Shown here: one piece after another, positions 1 to 9,492 of the stretch | How positions within the stretch are numbered: position 1 is the first letter of the stretch | Layout: each line of letters opens with the position of its first letter | Origin: Fuerstiella sp. | GTDB taxonomy: Bacteria > Planctomycetota > Planctomycetia > Planctomycetales > Planctomycetaceae | Length of the DNA stretch: 64,000 nucleotides | Reading direction: 5' to 3' | NCBI GenBank assembly: GCA_029245955.1 | Contig: JAQWOH010000023.1 | Span: 17,707-81,706 of the forward strand | Notes under the pieces: generated by a model | Told to the model about the DNA's origin: nothing | Database searches by the model: none | What the model saw: the letters and a program-made list of their open reading frames with translations, nothing else | Position numbers and translations under genes: made by a program

Positions 1-54
1 CGTGTTCGTGGTGAAAACCTGTCTGCTGCAGTCACAGACGATCTATGCTGATCC

Positions 55-83
55 TAGCAAAATATTCAGTTGGGACCCAACTG
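55..83 (-). terminator. Possible hairpin terminator after the PHP-like gene
   Basis: A 17-nt perfect palindrome at 67-83 (8-bp arms around one central base) lies just 3' of the stop codon of the minus-strand PHP-like gene. In the minus-strand sense it is followed by a short AT-rich run containing TTTT. The stem is short and the T run interrupted, so an intrinsic terminator is only plausible. Confidence 0.3.
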
Positions 84-90
84 TACGTGG

Positions 91-2484
91 TCAGTTGGCA
101 GTCACCCACACTGGTGTTGACCATGCCACATGGCCGTGTGCGACCATCAGGTTGCCAGGCAGGACCGGTGCATCGCGTGCCTGTGTGACCCGCCAGTAAT
201 ACCAGTACGTCCCCGCTGGCAGACGCCTATCGGTATGTTCGACATGAAAACTGCGGTCTTCGTTGCCGGAAACACGATGGATTTCGACACCATTTCGGAT
301 GAGCGTGGCAGAAGTAATCGCACGCGTCCCGACAGCGCTAAGTGTCAGTCTAACCCGCGAGTTACTTACGGTCGCCTTGTCGCCCATGAAGACATCGTTG
401 GCGCGAGCATCGATCAGGATCCGAGACCCGTTCGTTGCAAAGCAGCGCCGCTTTCGCAGCGCATCAAAGATTGCAGCGGCTGTCAGTTCTTCTGCGTAAA
501 TCCCGGTTAACGCACCGCTCAGTCCCGGTGCTCGACGATGCGAATCACCGCAGGCGACAAAGCCCAGTCGCGCCCCGTCGTTCAGTGGGTTATGGAACAG
601 TTCAGGCACACGAGCGATGTAGTTTCGCCAGCCCGACGTCAGTTCCATCCCGACTTCAACCGGATGGCCCGACACTTTGAAGTTATCGTGCTGTGTAAAG
701 GTCAGGCCGCCCGCCTTTGCAACGGCGCTGTTCAGCCGACTGATATCATTGCTGACTTCCGGAAAACGAACGATGGGCCCGCCCGTCGGTGGATACACCA
801 CGCTGCGGTGATTGGGAAAGGAGCGATTCTGATACGGACGCGTCCAGTTGCCGGGATCATCATCGCGTGCACCTGCGCGGCCGGGGACGCGAGACGTCCA
901 TTCGTAACCTGGCAGAGCCAGAAAATCGGGGCGAGCATAGAATCGGGAAAAGTCGTTGCTCAGTGCGTATTCGTAACCCGTTAACGGTGCGTCGTACAGA
1001 AAATCGTTGTTCGTGAAAACGACGACATCAAGCTTTGCGCGATCCCGAGCATAATGCATCAGCTCGTCGGCTTCTCCCTCCGCATCGCATGTCAGGCCGC
1101 TGTGACAGTGCATGTCTGCCCAGAACAACTGGTATGATTTTCCGGCAATCGTTACGTTTTGGCGGGGCGTCAGTTCGTCGCGCACCGGCAGGTCGACAGG
1201 TTCCCAGCCGGGCCATTTCTTCTGTTGAAATTCGCTGGTCTCGGCCAGGTTCAGATTTAGACATTTATAGATACGTCTCGAATCTCTGGGCAGACGCGAA
1301 GCGAGAATTCTGAAACGTCCGTCTGTGATCGCAGTTGAGTGAGGCAGGTGATAGTCGACGAGGCCGTGATGCAGCAGAACCGGCGTCTGCCATCGTCCGT
1401 TGCGCATCCGGCGACCAGCCAGATCACCCACAACATTTGGTGTGCGGCCTTCGTGATCCGATTTGCGTTCCCACATCAGCCACACGTCATCGCCATTTCG
1501 CATTAACATTGGCTGTGTCCGCTGGCCCAGATAACCGCCCGTCGCCACGACACGAGGTTCCATCTGCCCCATCAGCCCGTGAGTCAATTCAGCGGCCGTT
1601 GTGTCTCCGGCCGAGTCTGTTACCAGTTGCCACTTTCCATCAGTGCGGACCGCGGCCTGCAGAATGTGCCACTGGCTGATGACGCCGGGCCCGCCGATCA
1701 CATCCTGCTTGTTCAGCCATGCCACACACAGGCCCTCTTGCGCTGCAATTGCCGTCGGCTTCAGACAATGGTGACCATTGGGAGAAACCTGTTGCACCGG
1801 ACCAGCTGTCGGCAGCAGTGGTCGACCTTTGATAACGTATATTCCGTGTTCATAGGCATCCCAGAATACAAACGAAGTCCCACTCCCGTCGGTCACAATC
1901 GTTGACCGGTATGCCTCTGACCTGCCATCTGACACTTCCAGCGGTGCGCCCCACACTCCGTTATTAAAGACACGCGCGGTGATTCGAAATCTGTTGGCGA
2001 TTCTACGGCTCCATGACACCACGATCTGGCCTTCCGGAGTTGTCGCGGCTGCCGGGTATATCGCCGTTGAGGCGGGGTCTGACAGTGTTGTTGTTGACTG
2101 CCACGTACCGTCACGGTTTTCCCGTGCATGAATCCGCCAGCCTGTGTCGGTTCGTGCTGACCAGATCACGCAGACAGAACCATCGTGCCCGGCGACAACA
2201 ATCGGAGGCCCGGCGATGTCTTCGTTGTTGCTGATGGCTGTCGCGGGTTGCAACCTGCTGTCAGCGGATATCTCACGAACATCGATGCGGTCCTGACCCC
2301 TGGAATAGGTATGCCACGCAACCCACATGTTCCCGTTCGAAGTCAACACTGCGTCGGGGTGCGACTGGTACCCCTGTTGATCTTCGTTCAGCATAAAGTC
2401 TGTTGCGGAACCGGTCGTATTGCCGACGATTAGGCTCGCCCACAGCACTGCACAGATTGCCGGAGTGAATCGGATTCGGAACAC
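91..2484 (-). CDS. Secreted PHP/DUF3604-like metallophosphoesterase-fold protein with BNR-like N-terminal half
   Basis: A 797-residue protein with a Sec signal peptide (hydrophobic core near residues 8-25). The first ~430 residues hold repeated S/A-x-D-G-x-x-x-V-x-W blades typical of BNR/sialidase-like propellers. The second half begins FWADMHCHSG, an HxH metal motif near residue 460, and continues with a D-A-E-G-E-A-D segment, FTQHDN and CGDSHRR, the order expected of a PHP-type metal site as in DUF3604 proteins. The substrate cannot be read from sequence; a secreted hydrolase for phosphorylated or other carbohydrate esters is a guess. It lies 60 nt downstream of the giant fusion gene on the same strand and is probably co-transcribed with it. 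The family call is fairly secure, the function is not. Confidence 0.8.
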   Translation of the reverse strand: MFRIRFTPAICAVLWASLIVGNTTGSATDFMLNEDQQGYQSHPDAVLTSNGNMWVAWHTYSRGQDRIDVREISADSRLQPATAISNNEDIAGPPIVVAGHDGSVCVIWSARTDTGWRIHARENRDGTWQSTTTLSDPASTAIYPAAATTPEGQIVVSWSRRIANRFRITARVFNNGVWGAPLEVSDGRSEAYRSTIVTDGSGTSFVFWDAYEHGIYVIKGRPLLPTAGPVQQVSPNGHHCLKPTAIAAQEGLCVAWLNKQDVIGGPGVISQWHILQAAVRTDGKWQLVTDSAGDTTAAELTHGLMGQMEPRVVATGGYLGQRTQPMLMRNGDDVWLMWERKSDHEGRTPNVVGDLAGRRMRNGRWQTPVLLHHGLVDYHLPHSTAITDGRFRILASRLPRDSRRIYKCLNLNLAETSEFQQKKWPGWEPVDLPVRDELTPRQNVTIAGKSYQLFWADMHCHSGLTCDAEGEADELMHYARDRAKLDVVVFTNNDFLYDAPLTGYEYALSNDFSRFYARPDFLALPGYEWTSRVPGRAGARDDDPGNWTRPYQNRSFPNHRSVVYPPTGGPIVRFPEVSNDISRLNSAVAKAGGLTFTQHDNFKVSGHPVEVGMELTSGWRNYIARVPELFHNPLNDGARLGFVACGDSHRRAPGLSGALTGIYAEELTAAAIFDALRKRRCFATNGSRILIDARANDVFMGDKATVSNSRVRLTLSAVGTRAITSATLIRNGVEIHRVSGNEDRSFHVEHTDRRLPAGTYWYYWRVTQARDAPVLPGNLMVAHGHVAWSTPVWVTAN

Positions 2485-2544
2485 GGTAAGAAGTCCTGAG
2501 TCTGCAGTACGGGCTGTCAGTTTTGAATCTTTAGGGCCAGGTAT

Positions 2545-5500
2545 TCATTCCACAAAGAGTTTCCTGGCTCGTGCGCGTATTTGTCCGATCTTGTGGTCCA
2601 GCAACAAATGACGCTCCTGCGATTGCAGTACCAGCTTATCGTCCTGCTGCATTATTCCCAGTGTGGCCGCTCGTTCGTCCGTGCGCAGCAATCCTTCGAT
2701 GGCGAGAAATCGATTGCGCCCCTCCAGATACGTGAGCGATTCTGCCAATGGCGCGATGACATCGGTTGATTCAACGTCCGCGAGACCACTGACGGCGCCC
2801 ATCTGCAGTTCCTGATTCGTGTCCTGCGACAGGTACTTCAACAAGTGTGGTATCGCGGTTTCGTCGTCCATCAATGCGACCATTCGCAAGGCGTCATACC
2901 GCGTCCCGAGTCGAACCCGATTATCGTCCGCCATGGCAGCTGCCAGCTGCAACGTGGCAGGCCAGCGCGCTTCGGCGACAGGCAGACCCCGGAGAATCTC
3001 AGACAATCGGCGTTTCGGCCAGAAGCCGAGCTGTGATGCACCATTGATCAGACCGCCGCCGAGCACCACAGCCTGCCAGTCACGCAGTGAACTGCCTTCA
3101 GCGGGAACGCTGGTTTCCAGAACGTCACGGATTTCGCCACCGTCGTTCCGTCGTCCGACAGCAATGGCCACTCGCCACAGCCACGGAATGCGGCGATACT
3201 CGTCATCGACATCACCGGCTTTGATTCCCGCGGCAAGCAGCGAAATGATCCCGGGACCCATGCCCGGTCGCTGGTCGATCACTTTCTGTCGGCGGGCCAC
3301 GGGCTGAGATTCGTCCAGCAGAAAGGGGGTGATTTCCGGCGGGTATCTTGGTAGTGGTCTTTCCTCGGACTTTGTTGCTGTAAACGCTGGCTGCATTCCC
3401 GACGGAACCAGTCGGACTTCGCGCAGATCAAACAACGCCTGATTTACCGGACCGTTTGGTCGCACGACGACCACATTGACTCCGGAATGCAGTTGAGTCG
3501 TTCCAACTTTCTGCTGTCGGAATCGGTCCCAGCCTCCTGTTGCCGCAACGGTACCAACCAGCGGTTCAGCGACACCATCGATCCGAAACCCGTTGCCAGC
3601 CGCAGCCGCTGCGCAGGATGCGTCAATGTACACGTCGAACGTTCCCGACTTCGGCAGCAGCACTTTCCAGGTCGCTGAATCTTCCTGGTGATGCCAGTAC
3701 CCGATGTTCGCGAACGGTGTTTCGAACGTAATATCGATTCCACGAATCTGAGCGGTAGCAGCGGTCAGCGACAGGAATCCCTGTTCATTCGGGGCAATCG
3801 GTTCCGGCTTATTTCCCGGCAGCCGTTTTGCCGGCAATTCGAAGCCCGCCAGATAGGCGATGACGTCGCTGAAATCCTGAGCCGACATATCACGTTCCAG
3901 ACCTTCCGGCATCACAGAACGTTCCGACGATCGAAACTCCTCGACCTCGCTGCGAGGAACCACGTGTTCCTTTCCACCGGCTTCTCGCAAAAGAATTGAA
4001 TCCACGGATTCACTGACGATCATGCCGCTCGCTGTCCGGCCGTCGACGGTAACGGCCGTCCATGCTACGTAACGGGCATCAACTTCTTTGTTCGGGTCAA
4101 GGATCGCTGTCAGAAGCCATTTTACGTCGCGATTGGTGAGTGCCAGCAAGTCAGGTCCCACCACATGACCATGTTCTTCAAGCTTATGGCAGGTGGAACA
4201 TCGCTTTCGATAGACGTCTCGGCCACGAGACACATCACCGTGCATGCCGATCACGTTGTCGAATGACCTCCGCACTGCAGCCCGATTTGACGTATCGGAT
4301 GCATTGAGCACTCGATTGGCAGTGGTGCGTACGTCCTCATTCGTACTCGACAGGATTTTGCTGCGGCGTGCTGCGTCAAGTATTTCCGGCCGAATGTTTT
4401 CTGATTCAATGGCCGACAGTAGTTCCAGCACACTGTCGTTCCGGCTCATCAGTTCATCAACAATTGCCAGCCGTGACTCGGCTCCCACCGCAGAACAGGC
4501 GTTCAGCAGTATTGTCGAACTGCCTTTGACGCCAACGCTGGGCAGCGCCAAGATGGCTGCTCGCTGAATGACTGCTGACTGTCGTGCCGATATCAGTGAG
4601 GCAATGGCCTTTGCCCGATGGTCCGGCAGGAGGGAGTCGACCGTCGTGCCATCGTTAACGATGTGTGTCGTCACGGTACCATAGCCTCGCCCCAGCAGCG
4701 CGATTGCTGCTATTCTCGCATCATCAGGTTCGTTCCTGGCTGTAAGCGTGTTCATGGCCTGTTCGTGCAGCCACCGTACGCGTTCAGATGTGGCCGAGGT
4801 GAGTTGCAACTGAGCCGTTGCCGGCCGTGCGTCCAGGGTGTCCAAAGCTGCGGCCAGAAGTTCTGCACTTTCAGGCGACAACGTTTCATTGCCGGCGATC
4901 TGCAGGCATACCTGTAACGCCTGCTCAACCGCGTCCGAATCTCCAATACGGACGGCCAGCAACACGAGGTTGCGCCGAATGCCTCTGATTTGTTCCGCAG
5001 CAGGACGATCCAGACAGGCGTTCAGGACCGAATTGATATTGCCCGCACTGACGGAATTCAGAGCGGCCGACCGCACATAGGCATCAGCGTCTGCGGCGCC
5101 GATCAGCGTGCTTAACGTTACAGCGACATCCGGGACAGGCTGCTTGTCAGTTCCCCCTGTGCCGATCGACAGTGCGATCTGACGTCGTACTCGGACGTTT
5201 TCGCTGTCCGCAAGGGCTGCAAATCGAGTCCGGAGAGCAGAATTGTTTTCCAGGAATGGTTCAGAAAGCCGCGCAGCAAACCGCACGACTTCCGGCATGT
5301 CGGAGTCCAGTGCTGTCGCAACATCGGCGGGTGCCACCTGTCCCAGGCCGTCCAGCGTTGCCAGAGCCTGGATTTGTACCGCCGGATAATTCGATTTTCC
5401 AAAGATGCTGCGAATGACCGGAGCCACCGATTTTGCCGATCGCCAGACCAGCATCTGGTGAGCAAGATCGCGAAGCGTCCCGTTGGAAGAGTCGAGTTGT

Positions 5501-8142
5501 TCTGCAAGTTTGCTGTCAGTCAAGCCGTCCAGTTCCGGAATCAGCGGCTGTGTTGCTGCTGATTCCGGGAGGTTGCTGCGTCGTTTTGGAATGACACGAT
5601 AAATTCGTCCGCGTCGCTTACCGGCAAAGACATCAAGTTCCGCCAGCGTTGATTGTGGTATCCATCGTGAGTGTTCAATGACATAGCGATACATATCCAC
5701 GATCCACAGCGCACCGTCCGGCCCCGTTCGCGCCTGCACGGGGCGAAACCAGCGATCGGTAGAGCTGAGAAATTCCATTGACTCTTCACCATCACCGCGT
5801 TTTCCGCTGAACCCGTGACCGCTGCGTGACAGATTGATTCGATGAACCGACTGATGCACCGGTTCGCACGTGAATGCGTCGTCTGTGAAATCGGCACCCA
5901 GCAGCAAATCACGATAGATGCCGAGTCCGCACGCAGAGGTTGCACGCCCAGGTGCGCCGGACAGCTCGAAGGTCACCAGACTGTCGGGAGGGTAAAGGGT
6001 ATGGGCTGCTGAGTCCGCCACCAGCCCTGGTGGCGTCGACAATGTGGTGAACGGGTTCTGTTGCGCGTACCGGTCGTCAGAAGGAATTGCTCGCAGCAAT
6101 GTTCCGTTGGAGCAGCCGAACCAGTCACCCCAGTCATTACGGTCGCGTCCCTGCTGAGTTCTCCCGGACACCGGTTCAATTGCGCCGGAGTCCGGATTCA
6201 TACGAAAGTCACGGTTGCTGCAGTTAACGATTTCCCCGGTTTGGTGGCTTGTGATCGTCCCGCCGAACAGACCGCACGCGCCGTAGATCCAGTTGTCCAG
6301 TCCCCACCGAAGACTGTTGACTCTGGCCTGAGCGTTGCGGATTTCGAATCCCGAAAACAGTTTCTCTGTCACGTCAGCGACTCCGTCGCCGTCTTTGTCT
6401 CGGGCAAATACGATGTCGGGCGCGTCGCAGATCAGCAGGCCGTCTCGCCAGACCTTGACGTCAGTCGGAAATCGCAGCCCATCCACGAAGGTTTTTGCTT
6501 CTTCGAAATAGCCATCACCGTCGACGTCCCGCAACCACCGAACGCGACTGGTCTGTTCAAATTCCTCGTACATGTCCCGACCATAGTCGCTCATTTCTGC
6601 GACCCACAATCGTCCGTCGGGACCGAAGTCGATGGCGACGGGGTCCGTGACCTGCGGCTCTGCAGCTGCAAGACGAACATCAAGTTTGTCGTGAGTCTTC
6701 ATGCACTGCAACGACTCTGATGGTGCCTTCGGTGCCACTCCCTGAGTACCCTTTGGCACATGAAATGCTTTTGGTACCTGGCGATGCACCTCTTCAACAA
6801 TCAGTTTTTCCAGCCCCGCCTGCAGGGTTGCCGGCAGTGCGAAGTACGGCACTTCAGAACCACCGCCGTATCCTCCTTCTGCCAGGAGCCGTTCCGACGG
6901 AATGTAGCAGCCAAAGTCGTTGCTGTAGGCATTCAGCCAGAACCGTTCCCGATCGATTTCTGATTTCAGTCGCAGTGCGTAATCAACACAAACTTCTCCG
7001 GCCAGAAAGGTCATGCAGAAACTGTCCCCGAACGACCAGGTTTGAACAGGATAATCAATTGCAGAAATAAGCTTCTCACCGCGATCAAGTCGTGCCAGCT
7101 GAGTTGTTGCGTTGTAGCGGTCGGTTGGCCGGCCTTTACGGGTTTGTTCAACCAGCTGCTCCCGACCGGGAAGTTCCTTCAGAGGCAGGTCGATTGATTT
7201 CAGCACGGCCTTTGGGGCCCCGGAAATGCGCTTCATGCGACCACTCAGAAGACGTTCAACTTCGGTGGCTATTTCAACACCCTGCTGTTCAGCTGCCGCA
7301 ACATTGTCACCAGTGTCACCGCTGACTCGACTGACGGGGTTCTGATCCGAACCAGCTCCGATGGATACCAGGCCGACGCAGTCAGGGAAACGCCGTTCTA
7401 TCATGGCGGCCGCATGTCCCGCCCAGTCTCCACTGATTCTGTTAAACGACAGCGTCACGCAGTGACAGGCGTACGAAACGTAAATCGCTCTGGGCCTGCT
7501 GGTGATAATATCCCGGACAACCAGCACTGGCAGATCGTGATCCACCGGACCGCCCGCTGCGCGACGGTTCTTTGCGAAGGCGGCCTTTCCCACGGCCCAT
7601 TCCAGTTGGGCCGGTGATCGTGAGTCGATCGCCTTACGGGCTGCCAGTGTAATATTGTCTGTCAGTTCCCGTGTGTACCGGTCAATATGTTTCTGATGCT
7701 CTGTGGGAATTGCTGTACTGAAAATATTATCACATGCTCCGTTGACTTTTGGGGTGCAGTGTGAGTGAGAAAAAGTCAGAGAAAGATTCCGTCGCGGAAG
7801 CCGATGCGATTTCATCAAGCGACGGCACGCTTCATCCACCATCGAAGTTCGCACGCCCAGACTGTCCAGTGTCACCAGAACCAGCGGCGCCTGATCGGTG
7901 TGTGAAATGGCAAGGGCTCTCGCGTATATCCGTTGAGACACCTGCTCCGATTCTTCCCGCCGATTGCCGAATCCGTTCAGACGAACAGGGTAGTCCGGAG
8001 TGATGTCCACAACTGCGACACCAACGCTGTACTGATCCGGGGACTGAGCTGAGACGGTGCTGCTCAGGAAAGCCTGAAGTGACAACAGAAGACAGACGCT
8101 CAGCCGTTGATAACAACAGGCTGTCTTTGACCGGGCCATCAT
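2545..8142 (-). CDS. Giant fusion: ceramidase-like domain, PVC dehydrogenase propeller, HEAT repeats, cytochrome c, CBM-like, HEAT
   Basis: I chose the ATG at 8142 (about 1865 residues) because it starts a clean signal peptide (MMARSK, hydrophobic core, VSAQS); a longer start at 8220 adds 26 residues and buries it. Domains in order: neutral/alkaline ceramidase-like N-domain (about 30-480; SHSHC, SYACHC and GAGSDQNP motifs), membrane-bound dehydrogenase propeller (about 500-860; IDFGPDGRLWVAEM, DVDGDGYFEEA, GPDGALWIVDMYR), HEAT-like helices, a c-type heme site CSTCH near residue 1313 with the PVC heme-binding domain, a carbohydrate-binding-like beta-sandwich (about 1440-1560), and more HEAT-like helices. 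It is presumably periplasmic or surface exposed. Fusion of an amidase or lipid-hydrolase module to a heme dehydrogenase suggests sequential hydrolysis and oxidation of one substrate, which is inference. No frameshift is seen. Confidence 0.85.
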   Translation of the reverse strand: MMARSKTACCYQRLSVCLLLSLQAFLSSTVSAQSPDQYSVGVAVVDITPDYPVRLNGFGNRREESEQVSQRIYARALAISHTDQAPLVLVTLDSLGVRTSMVDEACRRLMKSHRLPRRNLSLTFSHSHCTPKVNGACDNIFSTAIPTEHQKHIDRYTRELTDNITLAARKAIDSRSPAQLEWAVGKAAFAKNRRAAGGPVDHDLPVLVVRDIITSRPRAIYVSYACHCVTLSFNRISGDWAGHAAAMIERRFPDCVGLVSIGAGSDQNPVSRVSGDTGDNVAAAEQQGVEIATEVERLLSGRMKRISGAPKAVLKSIDLPLKELPGREQLVEQTRKGRPTDRYNATTQLARLDRGEKLISAIDYPVQTWSFGDSFCMTFLAGEVCVDYALRLKSEIDRERFWLNAYSNDFGCYIPSERLLAEGGYGGGSEVPYFALPATLQAGLEKLIVEEVHRQVPKAFHVPKGTQGVAPKAPSESLQCMKTHDKLDVRLAAAEPQVTDPVAIDFGPDGRLWVAEMSDYGRDMYEEFEQTSRVRWLRDVDGDGYFEEAKTFVDGLRFPTDVKVWRDGLLICDAPDIVFARDKDGDGVADVTEKLFSGFEIRNAQARVNSLRWGLDNWIYGACGLFGGTITSHQTGEIVNCSNRDFRMNPDSGAIEPVSGRTQQGRDRNDWGDWFGCSNGTLLRAIPSDDRYAQQNPFTTLSTPPGLVADSAAHTLYPPDSLVTFELSGAPGRATSACGLGIYRDLLLGADFTDDAFTCEPVHQSVHRINLSRSGHGFSGKRGDGEESMEFLSSTDRWFRPVQARTGPDGALWIVDMYRYVIEHSRWIPQSTLAELDVFAGKRRGRIYRVIPKRRSNLPESAATQPLIPELDGLTDSKLAEQLDSSNGTLRDLAHQMLVWRSAKSVAPVIRSIFGKSNYPAVQIQALATLDGLGQVAPADVATALDSDMPEVVRFAARLSEPFLENNSALRTRFAALADSENVRVRRQIALSIGTGGTDKQPVPDVAVTLSTLIGAADADAYVRSAALNSVSAGNINSVLNACLDRPAAEQIRGIRRNLVLLAVRIGDSDAVEQALQVCLQIAGNETLSPESAELLAAALDTLDARPATAQLQLTSATSERVRWLHEQAMNTLTARNEPDDARIAAIALLGRGYGTVTTHIVNDGTTVDSLLPDHRAKAIASLISARQSAVIQRAAILALPSVGVKGSSTILLNACSAVGAESRLAIVDELMSRNDSVLELLSAIESENIRPEILDAARRSKILSSTNEDVRTTANRVLNASDTSNRAAVRRSFDNVIGMHGDVSRGRDVYRKRCSTCHKLEEHGHVVGPDLLALTNRDVKWLLTAILDPNKEVDARYVAWTAVTVDGRTASGMIVSESVDSILLREAGGKEHVVPRSEVEEFRSSERSVMPEGLERDMSAQDFSDVIAYLAGFELPAKRLPGNKPEPIAPNEQGFLSLTAATAQIRGIDITFETPFANIGYWHHQEDSATWKVLLPKSGTFDVYIDASCAAAAAGNGFRIDGVAEPLVGTVAATGGWDRFRQQKVGTTQLHSGVNVVVVRPNGPVNQALFDLREVRLVPSGMQPAFTATKSEERPLPRYPPEITPFLLDESQPVARRQKVIDQRPGMGPGIISLLAAGIKAGDVDDEYRRIPWLWRVAIAVGRRNDGGEIRDVLETSVPAEGSSLRDWQAVVLGGGLINGASQLGFWPKRRLSEILRGLPVAEARWPATLQLAAAMADDNRVRLGTRYDALRMVALMDDETAIPHLLKYLSQDTNQELQMGAVSGLADVESTDVIAPLAESLTYLEGRNRFLAIEGLLRTDERAATLGIMQQDDKLVLQSQERHLLLDHKIGQIRARARKLFVE

Positions 8143-8253
8143 GAGGTAATCTTTCAATCTGTTAACGAGCAGGACAGAAAGAAGCCGGCTCGACGGCGCC
8201 CACCATTGCTGAATTTGCACATACCGTGGGCTATAGGAAACGTCCCCGTCTGT

Positions 8254-9180
8254 CTATTGTTGAACCGGAGGTTCGGCCAGACCTCGCAGCCGCAGCCATT
8301 CCCCTGCGCGGTCCGGCCATGTGCCGATTTGTGACCCGGCGACCGCTCTCATGCCGTACCCATGACCACCGTTTTCGTAGACGTGTAATTCGGCAGGGAT
8401 ATTGTGCCGTTTCAGGGCGGCATAGATCAGAACGCTGCCCAGTGACGAGGACCGGTCGTCGTGAGTATGAACGATGAAGGCCGGTGGCGATGTTTTCGAC
8501 GGTTTGATTTCCGGTAACAGGCCATCGGTCGAAGGGTCGTATACATTCCATGGATATATCAGCAGCGAAAAACCAGGCGAGCAGCTTTGCTCATCTACCG
8601 AATCGATCGCGTTGTACGCTGGTTTTCCTTCGGCCGTATGCAGAATGGAACCGACCTGACCGCCTGCCGAAAAGGCCAGCACTCCCAGTCGGTCAGCCTT
8701 TACGCGCCATTCAGCAGCACGCGTGCGAATGAGACGAAGCGCTCGCTGAGTATCCTGCAACGGGCGCCGCCATGCCGGTTCTGTCTCGGGCGTTACCTCG
8801 TTAGTGCGATATCGCAGAACGAACGTTGAAATCCCGAATTGATTCAGCCATGGAGCGACTTCTGAACCCTCCTTGTCCGGTACGACTTTTCCGAACCCAC
8901 CGCCCGGCAGCACAAGAATGGCCGTTCCATTTGGTTGGTCGGCCGGAAACACGTCGATGGTTGGACGGCGTATTTTGATTGTACGGGTGACGGGTGGAAT
9001 TTCGCCCGGGCGATGCGGCTGGTTGGTTCCTTCGTCAAGCGACGTTTCGCCCGGAGCATATTCGGGCCACACCATTACACGTGCGTTGTCGCCGGCGTGG
9101 ACGCGCGTCGGCGACTGCGGTGCTGAAAACAGAAAGACCGCAAGAGTTGTACAACAATATACCGCTGTCTGATGACGCAT
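8254..9180 (-). CDS. Secreted alpha/beta hydrolase (acetyl-esterase/BD-FAE-like)
   Basis: 308 residues with an N-terminal signal peptide ending near VHAG. The alpha/beta-hydrolase pattern is complete: oxyanion-hole loop LPGGGF (91-96), nucleophile elbow AFSAGG with Ser171, acid residue in HTHDD (Asp241/242) and His273 in GGHGYG. The elbow has Ala instead of the usual first Gly. The closest families are the carbohydrate acetyl-esterases and feruloyl-esterase-like proteins common in planctomycete glycan loci. It lies 111 nt upstream of the giant fusion gene on the same strand and may be the first gene of a three-gene unit. Esterase activity is well supported; the substrate is unknown. Confidence 0.88.
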   Translation of the reverse strand: MRHQTAVYCCTTLAVFLFSAPQSPTRVHAGDNARVMVWPEYAPGETSLDEGTNQPHRPGEIPPVTRTIKIRRPTIDVFPADQPNGTAILVLPGGGFGKVVPDKEGSEVAPWLNQFGISTFVLRYRTNEVTPETEPAWRRPLQDTQRALRLIRTRAAEWRVKADRLGVLAFSAGGQVGSILHTAEGKPAYNAIDSVDEQSCSPGFSLLIYPWNVYDPSTDGLLPEIKPSKTSPPAFIVHTHDDRSSSLGSVLIYAALKRHNIPAELHVYENGGHGYGMRAVAGSQIGTWPDRAGEWLRLRGLAEPPVQQ

Positions 9181-9492
9181 TATGAGGTCTCCGCTGGGTA
9201 TGCACGGTTGGCGCTGACGAATGTCCAGTACAGACTATAACCAAACGCCAGTGCGAAATCAGCCGGCAGGTCGATATGCCGATGGGCGGCGAATGCCGCT
9301 GAAATCGATTGCTGACATCGCTGAATTCTATTTAGTTGGATGGCACGTTCATGGCTCTTGTATCAGAAATAGCGATTCCCAAGTTTTCGTGCCGTTGCTC
9401 GCGGCTGGCAGAATTTATTCACTCCCGTTCCGGCAGCGGCGCCGCCGGCGAATTCAATACGTTTGGCTGTCGCACACAACAGGAGTCAGATT
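9181..9492. other. Divergent intergenic region, no gene seen
   Basis: This 312-bp gap separates the start codons of the minus-strand esterase and the plus-strand Tat-exported protein, so it must carry two divergent promoters. No convincing sigma-70 boxes, operator palindrome or RNA gene could be picked out by eye. Confidence 0.5.

Noticed and set aside
6061..6720. 219-codon plus-strand open frame
   Set aside because: It is antisense to the giant ceramidase-like fusion gene, whose own frame is continuous and domain-rich here.
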